The position numbers and the translations under genes are program-made. A stretch of DNA of 64,000 bases from Parelaphostrongylus tenuis (taxonomy: Eukaryota; Nematoda; Chromadorea; Rhabditida; Metastrongylidae), in NCBI GenBank assembly GCA_019055375.1, contig JAHQIW010007363.1, positions 186,001 through 250,000 of the forward strand. The letters are read 5' to 3'. Of this stretch, positions 33,840 through 45,756 are shown piece by piece. The notes under the pieces are model-generated. The model was not told the DNA's origin. It made no database searches and saw nothing but the letters and a program-made list of their open reading frames with translations. Position 1 is the first letter of the stretch; every line of letters begins with the position of its first letter.

Positions 33840-34560
33840 GGCTCTCAGCTTATCATTTGTGAAGTTGTGCGATGCATATGACTTCCTTAACAAGTTCGCG
33901 CCGACACCTGACCTGTCATGGCGTGCTCATAAAACAACATGTTATCTTTTGCCTGACTCACTATGACGTCTCTGCAGGTCACAAAAGACAATGATTCGTT
34001 GTTTGGAAGTTGCACCATTTGTGCTGTACAACTAATTTTTTTCTTACATTCTGAGAAAATTTCTGCGCTTTGTTCATCTCGTATAGCTGCAAACTACATG
34101 GTCCTCAACTCACCCTTTTGTATTTATGGTGCATTGCGCTTAAACTCACTCTCTCATGTTTTTAGTGCATACACAACTTTTCCGTGTAATAACTAGAAAC
34201 TTGTTCCACGCTGTCGACAGTTTTATAAGTTGTATGAGCTGCGGAAGAATTGCGATCTTTACTCCGTGGATTTGATAATGTATCATCCAAGCAAGATCTG
34301 AAAGATATTATAGTGATTTGAAATCAATAAAAATTACGCATTGCTGGTTCGAAATAATACTGCATACTGCATGCGATGCCAGTTAAAAAAGGCAGGAGCA
34401 TTTCTGCGCCTCTCCACACACTCTACGCTGCACATTCCCTTCAACAGCAAAAGTCTCTTGCAGAAAATGAGAAACTAAGTGCAACTTGATTCAAGAAGGC
34501 TCTGTGCGAGCTTTGGTTTTCATCTGTTTCGGTCTGTTTGCCCTTTTGATTAGCTGAGGA
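33834..34560 (+). repeat. duplicated segment C1 (paralogue of 35544-36277)
   Basis: The first 159 bp (33834-33992) are identical to 35544-35702; the remainder is around 90 percent identical with small indels, by eye. The identical part encodes LSFVKLCDAYDFLNKFAPTP and DLSWRAHKTTCYLLPDSL followed by TGA at 33964-33966, in both copies. I do not recognise the peptide. The CT microsatellite precedes both copies, so it could be an exon, a conversion tract or a recently spread repeat. Confidence 0.6.
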
Positions 34561-35150
34561 AACCAGAGTATTCAATGATGACAGCAGGAGAAAGTAATTT
34601 TTTAGAACACTGTATTGTGTACTGCATTATCAAAGCTACACTTTTAGGCTTCCCTACCTTTGTGGCGATTCCTATGCCAGTCATCTCAAGCTATTTACCA
34701 AGGCATGCGTCTTAATATTGTCCTTCTAGTACTTGCTTATTTCTTCGTGTTTTTGCTAATTAGTTGTTAAATTTCTGATAGATCTGCAGATGAAATCGTG
34801 TTCTCACTAACATCTTTTTGAAGATATATGCTGCTATTTAAATATTTAGATTATAGACAAACCACTCAGTATGCTCAGGCGTTGCCTGTAGCTTCACTGA
34901 AATATGAGATCTGTGGCACTGCGTACCATTCAACTGCGTCAAGGTACCGTCTCCTATATATTAAGAAATTCTCATATCTATGACTGCCTTTAGACATTTT
35001 CGTTGAGTTTGGAAATGGCTTGTCTACAAAGCCTTCAGTTCTCACCGGTCAACACCTTCCTGTTCTCTGTTGCTGACATTTCTCGAACAATTCACGTGTT
35101 TGACGCATCCTGTTGCGAAAACGGAATGTAACACGGAAATAAGGTTCTTT
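34561..35150. other. spacer between C1 and a foldback fragment
   Basis: No exon, RNA gene or repeat is recognised. Confidence 0.3.
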
Positions 35151-35420
35151 ATTTCAAATGTTTTTTACTTTCAAAATTCCTTTCATTAATGTATGATAAA
35201 AAGTACTAATTGGATATTTGTCTGGTACACGGCAAGAAGTAAAGATTCGCGCCCCTTCGCTGGACGAGATCTTTTCATACGAGTATTTGTAATCATTGAA
35301 AACCTCAAATCTCTTTCTAGTGTGCCACCTGGCCGTCCATTCAAAAGCCCTTTTATAACGCAGTAACACAAAGAAAACATTTCTGTTTCACACATGTATA
35401 TTTTTCACACAACAGAACTC
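35151..35420 (+). repeat. foldback arm fragment
   Basis: It carries TTCGCTGGACGAGATCTTTT, ACGAGTATTTGTAATCATTG and CCCTTTTATAACGCAGTAAC, then TTTCTGTTTCACAC, in the order of the left arm of the 51489 element. Confidence 0.5.
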
Positions 35421-35543
35421 GGTCCGGTAGATTTATAACATTTCACTCGAAGTCCTCCATCTCTCTCTCTCTTCGTCACTCTCCCTCCCCCTCTCTCTTT
35501 ATTCTCTTTCTCTCTCTCTTCCTCTCCCTTACTCTATCTCTCA

Positions 35544-36277
35544 CTCTGAGGCTCTCAGCTTATCATTTGTGAAGTTGTGCGATGCATATGACTTCCTTAA
35601 CAAGTTCGCGCCGACACCTGACCTGTCATGGCGTGCTCATAAAACAACATGTTATCTTTTGCCTGACTCACTATGACGTCTCTGCAGGTCACAAAAGACA
35701 ATAATTCGTTGTTTGGAAGTTGAAACCAATTTGTGCTGTACAACTAATTTTTTCTCTTACTTTTAAGAAAATTTCTGCGCTTTGTTCATCTCGCATTGCT
35801 GCAAACTACATGATCCCCGATTCACCCTTTTGTGTTTATGGTGCATTGCACTTTTGATCACTCTCTCGTTTTTTGGGCGTATACTACTTTCTCGTGTAAT
35901 AAATAGAAACTTGTTCACAATGCAATCACACGCTACCGACAGTTGTATAAGTTGTATAAGCTATGGACGAATTGCAATCTTTACTACGTGGATTTGATCT
36001 TGTCTCATCCAAGCAAGATCTGAAAGTTATTATAGTGATTGAAAATCAATGAAAGAACTGATTACTGGTTAAGAATAATACTGCACATTGTATGCTATAT
36101 ACAGCTCACAAGGCAGGAGCACTTTTGCGCCCTCTCCACACTCTCTACTTTACACACTACTTCAATAGCAAAACTCTCTCTCAGAAAATGAAAACCTATG
36201 TGCAACTTAATTCAATAACACCCTGCGCGAGCTGTGCATCTGTTTCAATTTGTTTGCCCTCTTGGTTATTTGCCGAG
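35544..36277 (+). repeat. duplicated segment C2 (paralogue of 33834-34560)
   Basis: It carries the same 159-bp identical head and then a diverged tail ending TGCCGAGG. Unlike C1, it runs directly into the C-terminal coding module at 36270. Confidence 0.6.
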
Positions 36278-36466
36278 GCCGAGTGGTTATGAGCGTCATG
36301 GAGCGCGCTGGCTAACCCTCTCCTTCCCTCCACACTCTGCGGCACTCAAAAACGAATGCCTTGTGGAATGCCACAGTCAGGCTCTCCTCGAGATTGCAAG
36401 AAAACTCGCTCAAACAGTATCCTACAATGTTCAAGAGGGAGACGAGAAAAAACGAATTGAATGCTA
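36234..36466 (+). CDS. C-terminal coding module, open copy
   Basis: The frame reads RPSGYERHGARW ... PPHSAALKNECLVECHSQAL, LEIARKLAQTVSYNVQEGDE and KKRIEC, with TAA. It aligns with the module at 8867-9088 (GSDARHGAHG ... HSAALNEECCLMERQNQAIL ... RRLAQSVFYDIQEQEE), including the spacing between RHGA and HSAAL. An AATAAA follows at 36518-36523. It could be a last exon of a small gene family or a relic. The ATG at 36234 is only the first in frame, and the true 5' end is unknown. Confidence 0.4.
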
Positions 36467-36539
36467 AAAGTATTGAGGCCCGCATACTGAAAGAACAAGC
36501 ACTGTGATGACGGATCAATAAAGTTTCTGAAGTGGTTTA

Positions 36540-37235
36540 TTAGCTGAGCTAGTCTTCCTTTTATCAGTCACACTGGAATAGTATAAAATGAGGGTGCGCT
36601 TACGTTCATGTTGCTCCATCGATACCCTGGCATTGCCTTTCTCTCACTTGCGTTCCAAATGTAATTGACGACTGTCAGCAATCACTTGTGAACGGGTTAC
36701 TTTGTAGAGTGCAGATTGGTATCAAATACAGCTGAGTTGGAGTTGCACTTCTAAACACAATGGTAACTCTCATTTCTTATCTATTTTCTATCACAGCTGG
36801 TGAGATACGAGCAAAACTCAGAGTTCGAGGTGTCTTAACAATGGCGTGTAAAATCAAGGGAGAACCAGTTAATCAACGACCATCTTGTATAAAAGGAGCT
36901 TTTGAGTAAGATTATTTCATTCGCCGAAGATGGCGAGTTAATCAGCGGTTATCAACTCTCTCGATGCACGGTAGCACAAGCGAAGGCGAGTTTGGGGAAA
37001 GGTTAGTTGGCCTGGTAATAGTTATATAGCATTTTCAACTACTGTGTAGCTCAAGTGTTCATTAGACGGCTCGGCTGTGAATTGTGGTTTATCTACTTTT
37101 CGCCAAATGATTTTTAGACCGTTTTTTGAGTTCAGATAATGAGAGCAACTTCTTTACATATAAATCATAAGTTTTTTCCGTAATTTTCACTTATAAGAGG
37201 GTAAATAAAGGACCGATCCAATTCACTGAGGGAAT
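36540..37235. other. no gene seen
   Basis: A short shared phrase (GATACGAGCAAAACT near 36810) resembles 13640-13655, but no structure could be delimited. Confidence 0.3.
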
Positions 37236-37239
37236 AATT

Positions 37240-37975
37240 TTCAGAGGAGTGTTAGTGATCGATCGAAAGCTGAGACCTTTGGCCACTGTTCCACGTAGCC
37301 GGTTTTCGAAAAAGCTTTTTTTCTTGACATTGCCACAGGGGGAGAATTCTTGCGTTGCATATTCGCATATTTCACTCCGAACAGATTTCTTTCTTTGAAC
37401 TATCGGTAACCATTCGATAGCGCAATCGTTTCTGATTCCATGCTGCGCTTATATCCTGAAAAGGCCGTTTCACTGAATCGCAGCAGGTAAAGTAAGTTGA
37501 ACTTCCATCCGCGATTATGGGGTATTCGGTCAATTTACGTGCCTGTGTGTGGGACGGCCACGGGAATTGCTTACGCGTTGCTTCTCTATGCATTCACATG
37601 TCCAAAAATCGATGCTCATCGCGACATCGAGCGTGGCTGCCTGCGCCAGCGGCACGTGATGGCCAAGGACCCGTTTGACCGTAGATGGGTTTTCTACTTA
37701 TTTTTCCTGCTAGGTTTCAAAAAAAACACTCTTTTCAGAATATAAGCGCAGTGCTGGAATCAGAAACGATTGCGCTACCGTATGATTACTAATGGCCCAA
37801 AGAACGATTTTGTCCCGCAAGGAATGCGCGCGTCTGTAACGCGAGAAGTCTCATTCTGTGGTAACGTAAAGAGGAGGCTTTTTCAAAGCAGGCCAAGTGG
37901 AACTGTAGTCTGAAGCCTCAGCTTTCTAATGAGTACTAACAACCCCATAGAATATTCCTCCCCAGCAAATAAGAT
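37240..37975. repeat. complete foldback element
   Basis: The left arm AGTGTTAGTGATCGATCGAA ... CCACGTAGCCGGTTTTCGAA pairs with the right arm TTTTTCAAAGCAGGCCAAGT ... CTTTCTAATGAGTACTAACA. The pairing continues inward: the TTACGTGCCTG region and the GGCACGTGATGGCC region are complementary. It is non-coding and in the same family as 51489-52072. Confidence 0.65.
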
Positions 37976-38165
37976 CGGTCTTTCGTTTGTCCTCTCATAA
38001 CTGAATAGTACCTTTTTTATAGCGCTTCATCATTCAGTAGCGTCCACTAGTATCTCACGCAACTGATATGCATTGTTTTGATGCACTTGGCCGTCCTAAC
38101 TTGTTTTTCTTAAAGCTTATGTGCTCTTCATGATGTGCCAACGGAAGTACAACGTTATTGTAATA

Positions 38166-38542
38166 GGTTGGGGAAAAAGTTCTGAGAAAATGCTTGTAAG
38201 ACATTTATTTATGCATCTATTACACCCGAACAAAGACGAAACTAATAGTCAAAGTAGTTCCCTTCAACTTCAAGCACTTTATGCCACTTCTCCGGCAAAA
38301 AATTGAGTCTACGAGCATAAAATTGCTTGATGCGTTCACTTGCCACCGTTGCATTTGAATCGAACAGCCATTCGTGCATCATTAACAAGCTAATTTGCTC
38401 GCTTGTTAACTACATCTTGAAATAAGTAGGTATATTATATATCACTCAACGCCGGAGGACACGGAATTTCAAGTGAGCCCAAAAGCACAAAAGCCGACAC
38501 CAAAAAAATTAGGAGCCTTTTCTCAGAACTTTTTCCCCAACC
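38166..38542 (-). mobile_element. mariner deletion derivative with intact inverted repeats (377 bp)
   Basis: Terminal repeats GGTTGGGGAAAAAGTTCTGA and TCAGAACTTTTTCCCCAACC are perfect inverted copies, flanked by TA (38164-38165 and 38543-38544), the mariner target duplication. Inside, on the minus strand, is LTSEQISLLMMHEWLFDSNA followed by SERIKQFYARR and then LPEKWHKVLEVEGNYFDY and a stop. The N-terminus of a mariner transposase is thus fused to its last residues, with the catalytic core deleted. Codon 2 is a stop (ATGTAG). It is MITE-like and needs an outside transposase. Confidence 0.9.
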
Positions 38543-38899
38543 TATCAAAAAGTAAACAAACTTCCAACTCCTATTGTGCATTTGTGCCGCCTGCCTTGCG
38601 AGAACGCAGCTTGAAAGCACATCTTCTGCAAGTAACTGTTTCTAACAGAGGTCTATGTGGAGTTAATTCTTACGTAGCTTGAGTAAGTGCAGGAAGAGCG
38701 CGCGCATCATTGCGTATGATGCGGTACTTCACCTATCAGCACCCATATACAAAAGAAACGTAATTTTCACTCGTTTTTAGACATATTAGTAGTTATTCGA
38801 CAGCTCAAATCTTGAAAATTTGAAAGGTATATTTATTTGAAGGTCTTTGCATTACGCTGTAACAGTGAAAAGAAAATATTATTTAACAGTCAAGCACCT

Positions 38900-39035
38900 T
38901 CACCTATATCACCTGTCGTCACGTGGATCGTTGAGTGACTCGAGTAGGTACCAGCAACACTTCTGTATTTCTCTATCGCTTGCATGAGAAGCCCAGTGGG
39001 TCCTCCTTGCTATAGGGATTCGCTGAGCATCACAC
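38900..39035 (-). mobile_element. RTE 3'-end fragment, minus strand
   Basis: It is the reverse complement of the last 140 bp of the long RTE: ACCTGTCGTC, GAGAAGCCCAGTGGGTCCTC, CTTGCTATAGGGATTCGCTG. It lies inside the P1/A shared repeat and is absent at the matching site in P1 (about 2375). Confidence 0.85.
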
Positions 39036-39635
39036 CCTTCAACATCAAAATGCCAAAAACAGTAACTCAAGCGCGCTACGATAAGCAAAGCTTTTCCTCA
39101 AAAAATTCAGCAGTTCTTCTGTAATACACACCTCACTTAATTTAATACTGTCCTTGGCTTTCCAAAAAATCTGTGCTGTAACACTAAAATTGAGATTGCA
39201 CTTCACGTTCGGCGCGAGGTTCTTTCACCAGCATGCGCATGTATATTGTCACATTGGCATCAAATCGGCGCCCTTCAATAATCGCTCGATAACTCAAACC
39301 TCAATAATTTCAATAATGTGCTTGCAATTTGGAAAAAAATGGGGTTTACGAGCTGGAGCAACAAGAGCAAAACTGTGTTGGATATGCGTATTTTTTGCTA
39401 GACACGGCTTTTCTCTCAGGCTTTCACACCCATTCGATAGCGCAAATCTTAACAAGTTCGGGTTATGCTTGATTCCTGAGAAAGACTTCCCAGTGCGCCA
39501 TTACAGTTGGAAGAAAATTGCGTCATACTCGTCACACTTCCATACCACATATAAACTGCACTGCACGTCGACACGCGTCGAGTGTGAAACTCATAATCTT
39601 TTGACTGTAATAACGAAACAAAACGTCCTTCTCAA

Positions 39636-40436
39636 CGTTGGACAAGAACTTTCCATAGGAGTGTTAGCAACCGTGCGAAGGAATAGATCTTTATCTCCAA
39701 CTCCTCGTCTTCGGTTTTTCAAAACACCCCTTTATGATGCTGTAGTATCCGGATATAGATTTTTGTTTTTCACTAGCTTTTCGTCATTTTTATCGCAAAT
39801 GTAAATCTCTGGAAGCGCGAAAAGCATATCAGCGTGTAGGGATTTTTATGTAGAATCAGAATCCGCGTTCCTATTTAAAGTTTCTGTCGATGTGCTAGAA
39901 AAAATTCTCACTAAAATAACAATAGTTGCAGCCATTTCAATGCATAGTGCGATATTTCAGGTGATTACCTTACTAACAAGCAGCTGCTGCGACTTCCCTT
40001 CACATTTTACTCAGCTATGAACCTTTTCGGCGACTCTGTTTATCAGCCAACTCACAGAGTGGGGTTGGGGGGCGAGGTGGGCGAACAATCGCGTCTATTA
40101 TTGCTATTCAATGGGGCTTTCCTCACCTCATCAACAAAAACTTCAGAAAAAAATATAGGCTGTGATGTTACTGAAAACTGTCTTCGCAATGGTGCGCTTT
40201 TCTTGCTTTAAGAGATCTATACACTTGGTAAACATGAAGACGAAAAGCGACAGAGAAACAAGATTTTGTTCTGGATGCTACAGCTTTGTAAAGAGGTGTC
40301 ACAAAAAATGGGCAATGTGGACTTGTAGCACGATAATTGAGCTTTTGAATGATTACTAACATTCCTATGAAAAACTGCTGTGCAGCGAATGGGATCGGCA
40401 TAAAAATTTGTCACCGTCTAACATACAAGTACTAAG
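39636..40436. repeat. foldback element upstream of the gene in block A
   Basis: The left arm starts GGACAAGAACTTTCCATAGG and the right arm ends ATTCCTATGAAAAACTGCTG. The centre has GGGGTTGGGGGGCGAGGTGG. It is homologous to 3042-3902 and 56958-57805. Its outermost left part was lost in the 170-bp deletion. Confidence 0.65.
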
Positions 40437-41580
40437 TCAATCATCTGAATCCACAAATGAAAGCGAGTTTACAATAGCAGAATGGATTTCGCGTAAGCCA
40501 TATTGCTAGAAACAGACTACGCCTGGAGGACAATTGTACGAGAGAGAAACTGATAGCAACTACACTAGAGCTCGCACTATTAGCGACGACGCGCAATGCA
40601 AGTATATAAGTATCGCGTCATCAAATCTGCTGTGTGCATCATAGTACTTGCATATTCAATTTATTTCTCATTCGTCCTTAATGAACACTGAGCGTTGTTC
40701 TGGCTCTTGATATGATATTTCGTCATTTATTTAAATGCCGTAGGAAGTTGGCCGACGCGATTCTTTATGATACCATTGGAATAGCCGAGTAGAGCGTCTG
40801 CATATGCTCGTACGGACGAACGATACAGAGGTAGCCAAACTTTGCATTGTGATAGCAGAAATTATTTTCACCTTATCACCCATTCTTTGATGTCTTCAGC
40901 ACATATATTGATTGTTTAATGTGACAGCATGTTGCAATTGCTTTGGTGAATTACAGCCTTTTGATTTTGAGGTGCTCTTGCTTGAGAAGCTGCTTCAAAA
41001 GAAAGCCCAGCGCGCACCTCAGGTTTACCTGTCAATTTGTGATCTGTTTGCATTCTGCTGTTCTTCTAACCATTTTATACTTTACAGCTGAATCTGAAAA
41101 TCAGCGCCACGTCAATGATGAACGAACAACTAGTGCTTGGGCAACAAGCTAGGGTCGCAGCCGAAAAACGCTGTATGGAGTTAAGGCAGGTTTTCGCTAC
41201 CTTTGAATATTCCAGCTCTCTCGTTTTACTTTTATAGATCAAAGATGCACATATTTTCACTATATTTATTGTGAGGCGTAATTTATAGAAATGGCAGGCG
41301 GCTCAATTAGAGACAAAATCCTACGTAGAAGAGGTCAGTTCCTCAGAATTTTTTTTTGTTTTTTGTATCATCCTGCATTGAGGTGACGACCGTGGTGATC
41401 CAATAGGTTTTGAATATTAGTGCTTTAGCGTGCAATTTCTCATCCAATATAAGTGCATTTTTCCGCAAAAGAATAAATGATGAGGAGCTTATGGCTCTTG
41501 GCCATGAAGAAGAGAAAAACGAGGAACTGATAGATCTCATGAGCACAGAGGACTTTCTTCTCAAAAATCAAAATTATCTT
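40423..41580 (+). pseudogene. dead paralogue of the seven-exon coiled-coil gene
   Basis: All seven exons can be placed: 40423-40492, 40529-40601, 40785-40851, 40957-41022, 41088-41189, 41289-41333 and about 41472-41583. Four lesions distinguish it from the block B gene: start ATG is ATA (40423); the exon 3 donor GT is AT (40852); the exon 7 acceptor GCGCAG is CCGCAA; and a 2-bp deletion shifts exon 7. Exons 4-6 are still open (PFDFEVLLLEKLLQKKAQRA, NEQLVLGQQARVAAEKRCME, KWQAAQLETKSYVEE). In exon 5 the copies differ by four silent and three replacement codons. Confidence 0.8.
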
Positions 41581-41713
41581 TGAGATCGCTGAGATTTGTG
41601 CTATCCAGTGGCTATTGAAAGTCTGAATGAGAACCTCTGTAGAGCAAAAGATACTTGAGTGTGAAAGAAAATCTGGTACTGATATGTTAAACGACGACAT
41701 AATTCCAAGCCGA

Positions 41714-42450
41714 TCTCATTTGTTAAACAAGGATTATTTATAAGAGTGTCAGCAATCCTTCGAAGGCATAAATCTCTAACTACAACTCAATGTCACTGGC
41801 TTCCAAGCACACTTCTATAATGCTGTAGCTTCCAGAATAAAATTTTGTTACTCTCTTGCATTTCGTCTTCATCTTTATCACAAATATAAATCTCTAAAGC
41901 ACGAAAAACATATCAACGTGTAAGGAATTTTCCGTAGTATCGGAATTTACGTTTCTATCTAAAATTTCTATCGATGCGGTGTAAAAATCCTCAATGAATA
42001 ACAATGGTAAATCCTCAATGAATAACAATGGTTATCGCCGTTTTAACGCATAGCGCGATAGATCATTATCGAGTTAAGCAGTAGATCAGGTACCTTACGA
42101 AAAAGTCGCTGCTGTGACTTCCCATCACATTTTACTCAGCTATGAACCTTTTCGGCGACTTTGCTTATCATCCAGCTGACGCAATGGGATGGGGGGGGGG
42201 GGGGGTGAGCATTCCTGTACCACATCGACAGAAACTTTAGAAAAAAAATGTAGAGTTTGAAGCTACAGAAATTTGTCTACAGACTAATATGCTTTTTATG
42301 GTTTCAGCGATTTATACGTCTGGTAGGAAGGAGACGAAAAGCGAGTGAGAAACAAAATTTCATTTTGGATACTACAGCTTTGTAAGAGAGTGTCATAAAA
42401 AATGCACAACGTAGAGTAATAGCCAGAGATTTGGCATATGCAAGAGTAGA
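41714..42450. repeat. foldback element downstream of the pseudogene, with a G15 run
   Basis: Arms: ATAAGAGTGTCAGCAATCCT ... ATAAAATTTTGTTACTC against GAAACAAAATTTCATTTTGG ... AAGAGAGTGTCATAAAA. A run of 15 G occurs at 42191-42205; the block B counterpart has 13 (59536-59548). Confidence 0.65.
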
Positions 42451-43029
42451 GAATTCCTGCGCTATCAAAGTTATACAAAAATTAGTAAAATCTCGGCCAA
42501 CTCAAGAAAAAAAAATCTTAATCCAACCACGAAAATCGCGCGCTTTCCTCTGCGCGCATCGATTTCTATAGGCTTCCGTTATGGGTTAATAAAAGGCTTA
42601 GAACATTGGCATTATGCAAACTATTGCTTAGAAATATACGTCTCCGAAGAACTGATCTCGTCGGAAACTACTGTCGTCGGATGACAGGTGAAGGCCATGC
42701 TTTTTTTTTGTTCTCTGAGCTTTTGTGAAACATGCCTTGTTCACACCTTTATTGCCCACTGATGTCACAGTGAGGTTCGTATCTCAGAACTGGCGAGATG
42801 CTGACTAAAGTGAATTTGCGACCATAAAATCGTTGAGTAAGTTCTGGGTGAAAACATTAGAGCGTGAGGCTTCATAACTATCGTTGATCATTATTATGGC
42901 TTCGACAATGTTTTTGTTTCAAATTGATCTGCACACTCGATTGAATTTCTACCATTATTTTCAAATATGATAGTGATTTAGTAAAACATCCACTTTTTGC
43001 CGTTTTGTGAAACGGCTTATTTACGAACT

Positions 43030-43140
43030 AAATCGGCATTCGCAGCGGTTCAGCATACGCTCCCGGAAATAGTGGTCTGGGTTCGAATCGCGGCTGGCTC
43101 AAATGTTTTTGTGCACCACTCTACATTATTGGGTATATCG
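43030..43140 (+). repeat. tRNA-derived family 2 repeat in block A
   Basis: CAGCATACGCTCCCGGAAAT then TCTGGGTTCGAATCGCGGCT, with a perfect B box GGTTCGAATC. The flank CACTCTACATTATTGGGTAT matches 12620-12640. It is duplicated at 60370. Confidence 0.5.
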
Positions 43141-43259
43141 AAATGGATTTCGTTTCAGAACAATAGCAAGGTCGACTCTATCAATCTTGATGGCGGATTG
43201 AAATGAGGCATGTGATAGGCATACATACTTTCCGTCAGGAAGGTGTTGGACGAGATACT

Positions 43260-45500
43260 CAATGCCCACCAGGTATTTTATCGAGATATGGATAATTAAA
43301 ACTTTGAGACATTATGGCTATTTTTGAACGTGAGGTTTTTGTAGACAGATGGAATTCATGATAACGCTCATTTCGTTACTCGCATCATTTGTCTCTTTCA
43401 AGAGCTGCGAAATGATTATGGATCACACAAAATCAAAATCCTTTTTGTTTTTGAGAAAAAGAAACCGGGTAAAAATTCATAATTATAGCCGATGAAGAGT
43501 AAACTGATTGACGAGCTTTCATTTTGAAGGACATGCAAGACAGTTTCATCAGAATTTTGTTATCATTATGTCAGTTGGCTGTGTTATAAATGGATTATGC
43601 TCAAATTGAACTGCTTTTCAGTGGACTGTTGAGAGGCGGTAAGAGTGCACTTTGCGTTAGAAATGTACGATTTGTCTCCGAGTCGCATACGCTGCCGGAA
43701 GTAATCTAATAACCAAGTCTCTCAAACACCGTGCAGCAAATTACGTGTCATAAATTTGATAATGGCTGTGTTTTATATCACTACTATGAGTTTGTTAGAA
43801 CACTGAACAATAGCATGCTCTCTAACTCAACACTTCGATTCCATAAATTGGCAGTAATATCATTCAACAAAATGCATTAGTGAAGTAATGTGCTTATGTC
43901 GTTCGCGAAGGTTTTCGTGCTTAAGCATGAATTCAGTCGCAACTTGTGAATTCTGTCTTCTTCATCAATGACTTTATCTTACGATTACCAACTGTCTGTC
44001 ACCTGTAATGATTAATTAAGACTACAATGACTAGCTGTTTCCTCCCAATCCAAAAAACCTATGCACTCCCTCCACCATCTCCTTTCTCGTTCATTCTGTC
44101 GAGTAGACTCCAATTTTCACTTTTCCTGTTGAGCTGTCGAGCTTAAGAGTTAGTTGTATGATCACTTCCTCTTCTGACAATCATGAATGCGTTGGTTTCT
44201 CTTCTTATAATACATCATAAATTTGATATATCATAGAACCGTCCATAGTATTCCATATAGACCTCTTTACTTTTGCACTTGTCTGTCAATCGTGAGACTG
44301 TATTATTGCGTATAAACTTTCTTATTTAGTTGTGTTCGTCATTGATATTTGGTATCATCTATGCAAGAACTTTGATTAATTACATGTAAGATTACTCCCA
44401 CACATGCAGTTTACACAAACGGAATATGTTGCAGTTGTTGAGCCTAGTAAAGCGTTTTTAACTGACGCTTTGAAGCTCAAGGGATCTCGTGAGCTTTACT
44501 TCTAAATCGCTCAACTCAGATACGTTTAAAAGTGTAGGAAATCACAGAATGTGACCGATAGTGGCATCCACCATTCACACACACTTATCTAATTCTTCGA
44601 AAGTATGATGATCGATTAAAATGTTTTATATGCGTAAGTGTAAACATGTATTACGCAGTGATGCGCATAATGCACTGAGTGTCTCTGATTAGACTGCGAA
44701 CGAGAGGAACACACACAGAAGGATAAGTTTTTTTTGTTTTACTCAATAGCTTCATATGGGCATTTCGGTGATGGAGTGACAACTGTATTCACTCACACCG
44801 TTTGGAGTAGGATTCCATAAACTCCCAAGCTGTAAAAATTGTCTGAATTCCCTACTATTCTATTCAATTTGATCTATTGATCTCAAAGTGATCACGAGAT
44901 GAATAAAACTAAATAGTTAATTACGTCACTTTTCCCACATTGCTATATACGTTGATGAAGGCTTGCACAAAATTAACCGTTTAGAGACTGCGGTTGATTG
45001 ATCGCACAATGCAACTAGCAAAAGACGAGCGATCTTCCTTGTTCAGTTAGGATTTTCCTCCATTTGGGAAGCAAAACTCCAGGTTTTTGTGTCGGTCTGA
45101 TACTTCATGCTGTTCTCTACAAGGTTTCGTGCATATGCATCCTTGACTGCGAGACCTTACTTTCTTTTTCTCTTACAGCGTTCTATGGTAACCTTAAAAA
45201 AATTAGTTGCAGCATAGTTACCTCGAGATTTGGGCTAACGAATGACTAGTAAGAATTGGACAAAGAGCCATATACAATCTCCACCAAAGAAAATAAAGCA
45301 GACTGAGTGTAAATCATAGCTTTATTTTCTCTGCTATAACGTGATAAAAGGTTGTTTCCAGAAATAAAACATGTTGTTGACATTGTAGAGATTTGAGCTT
45401 CCGAATAATTACCATCCGCCTAAAATAAATGTTTTACCCAGCCAGAAAGGCCTTCAACCAATCGTATCTCAGCTGGTACATGCCGACCCCTAGTGGTTCA
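43260..45500. other. right part of block A: non-coding repeat mosaic
   Basis: Collinear with 60620-63090. Segments recur at 5690 (P1), 18620 and 49150. AAGATT at 44388-44393 is the empty target of the SINE present in block B. No conserved open frame was seen. Confidence 0.5.
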
Positions 45501-45756
45501 GCGCTTGAGAACCGTTTGATATATAAACCAGCCGTCTAGAAGATATATATTTGCCAAGATCATTTTGCCCCAGGAATTTCTACGATGCACGCATAAGAAG
45601 TGCAAATGTGGGAAATTATGTGGCAATTTAGGTTTTGAGACAACTTTATCATTACTAGATGATGAAACATCACAAAATAGACGAAATCGACTATATTCTA
45701 GCAGAAAAAACCACATCTTCCCAAAAATGAACATATGTCCATCTGTTTTGTAATAT

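Noticed and set aside
33660..33893. Arg/Glu-rich ORF on the minus strand
   Set aside because: It is a translation of the CT microsatellite.
39154..39804. The longest ATG ORF (216 codons) as a protein gene
   Set aside because: It lies entirely in the P1/A/B repeat and foldback arm. The matching frames in P1 and B are broken, and the peptide just translates repeat sequence.
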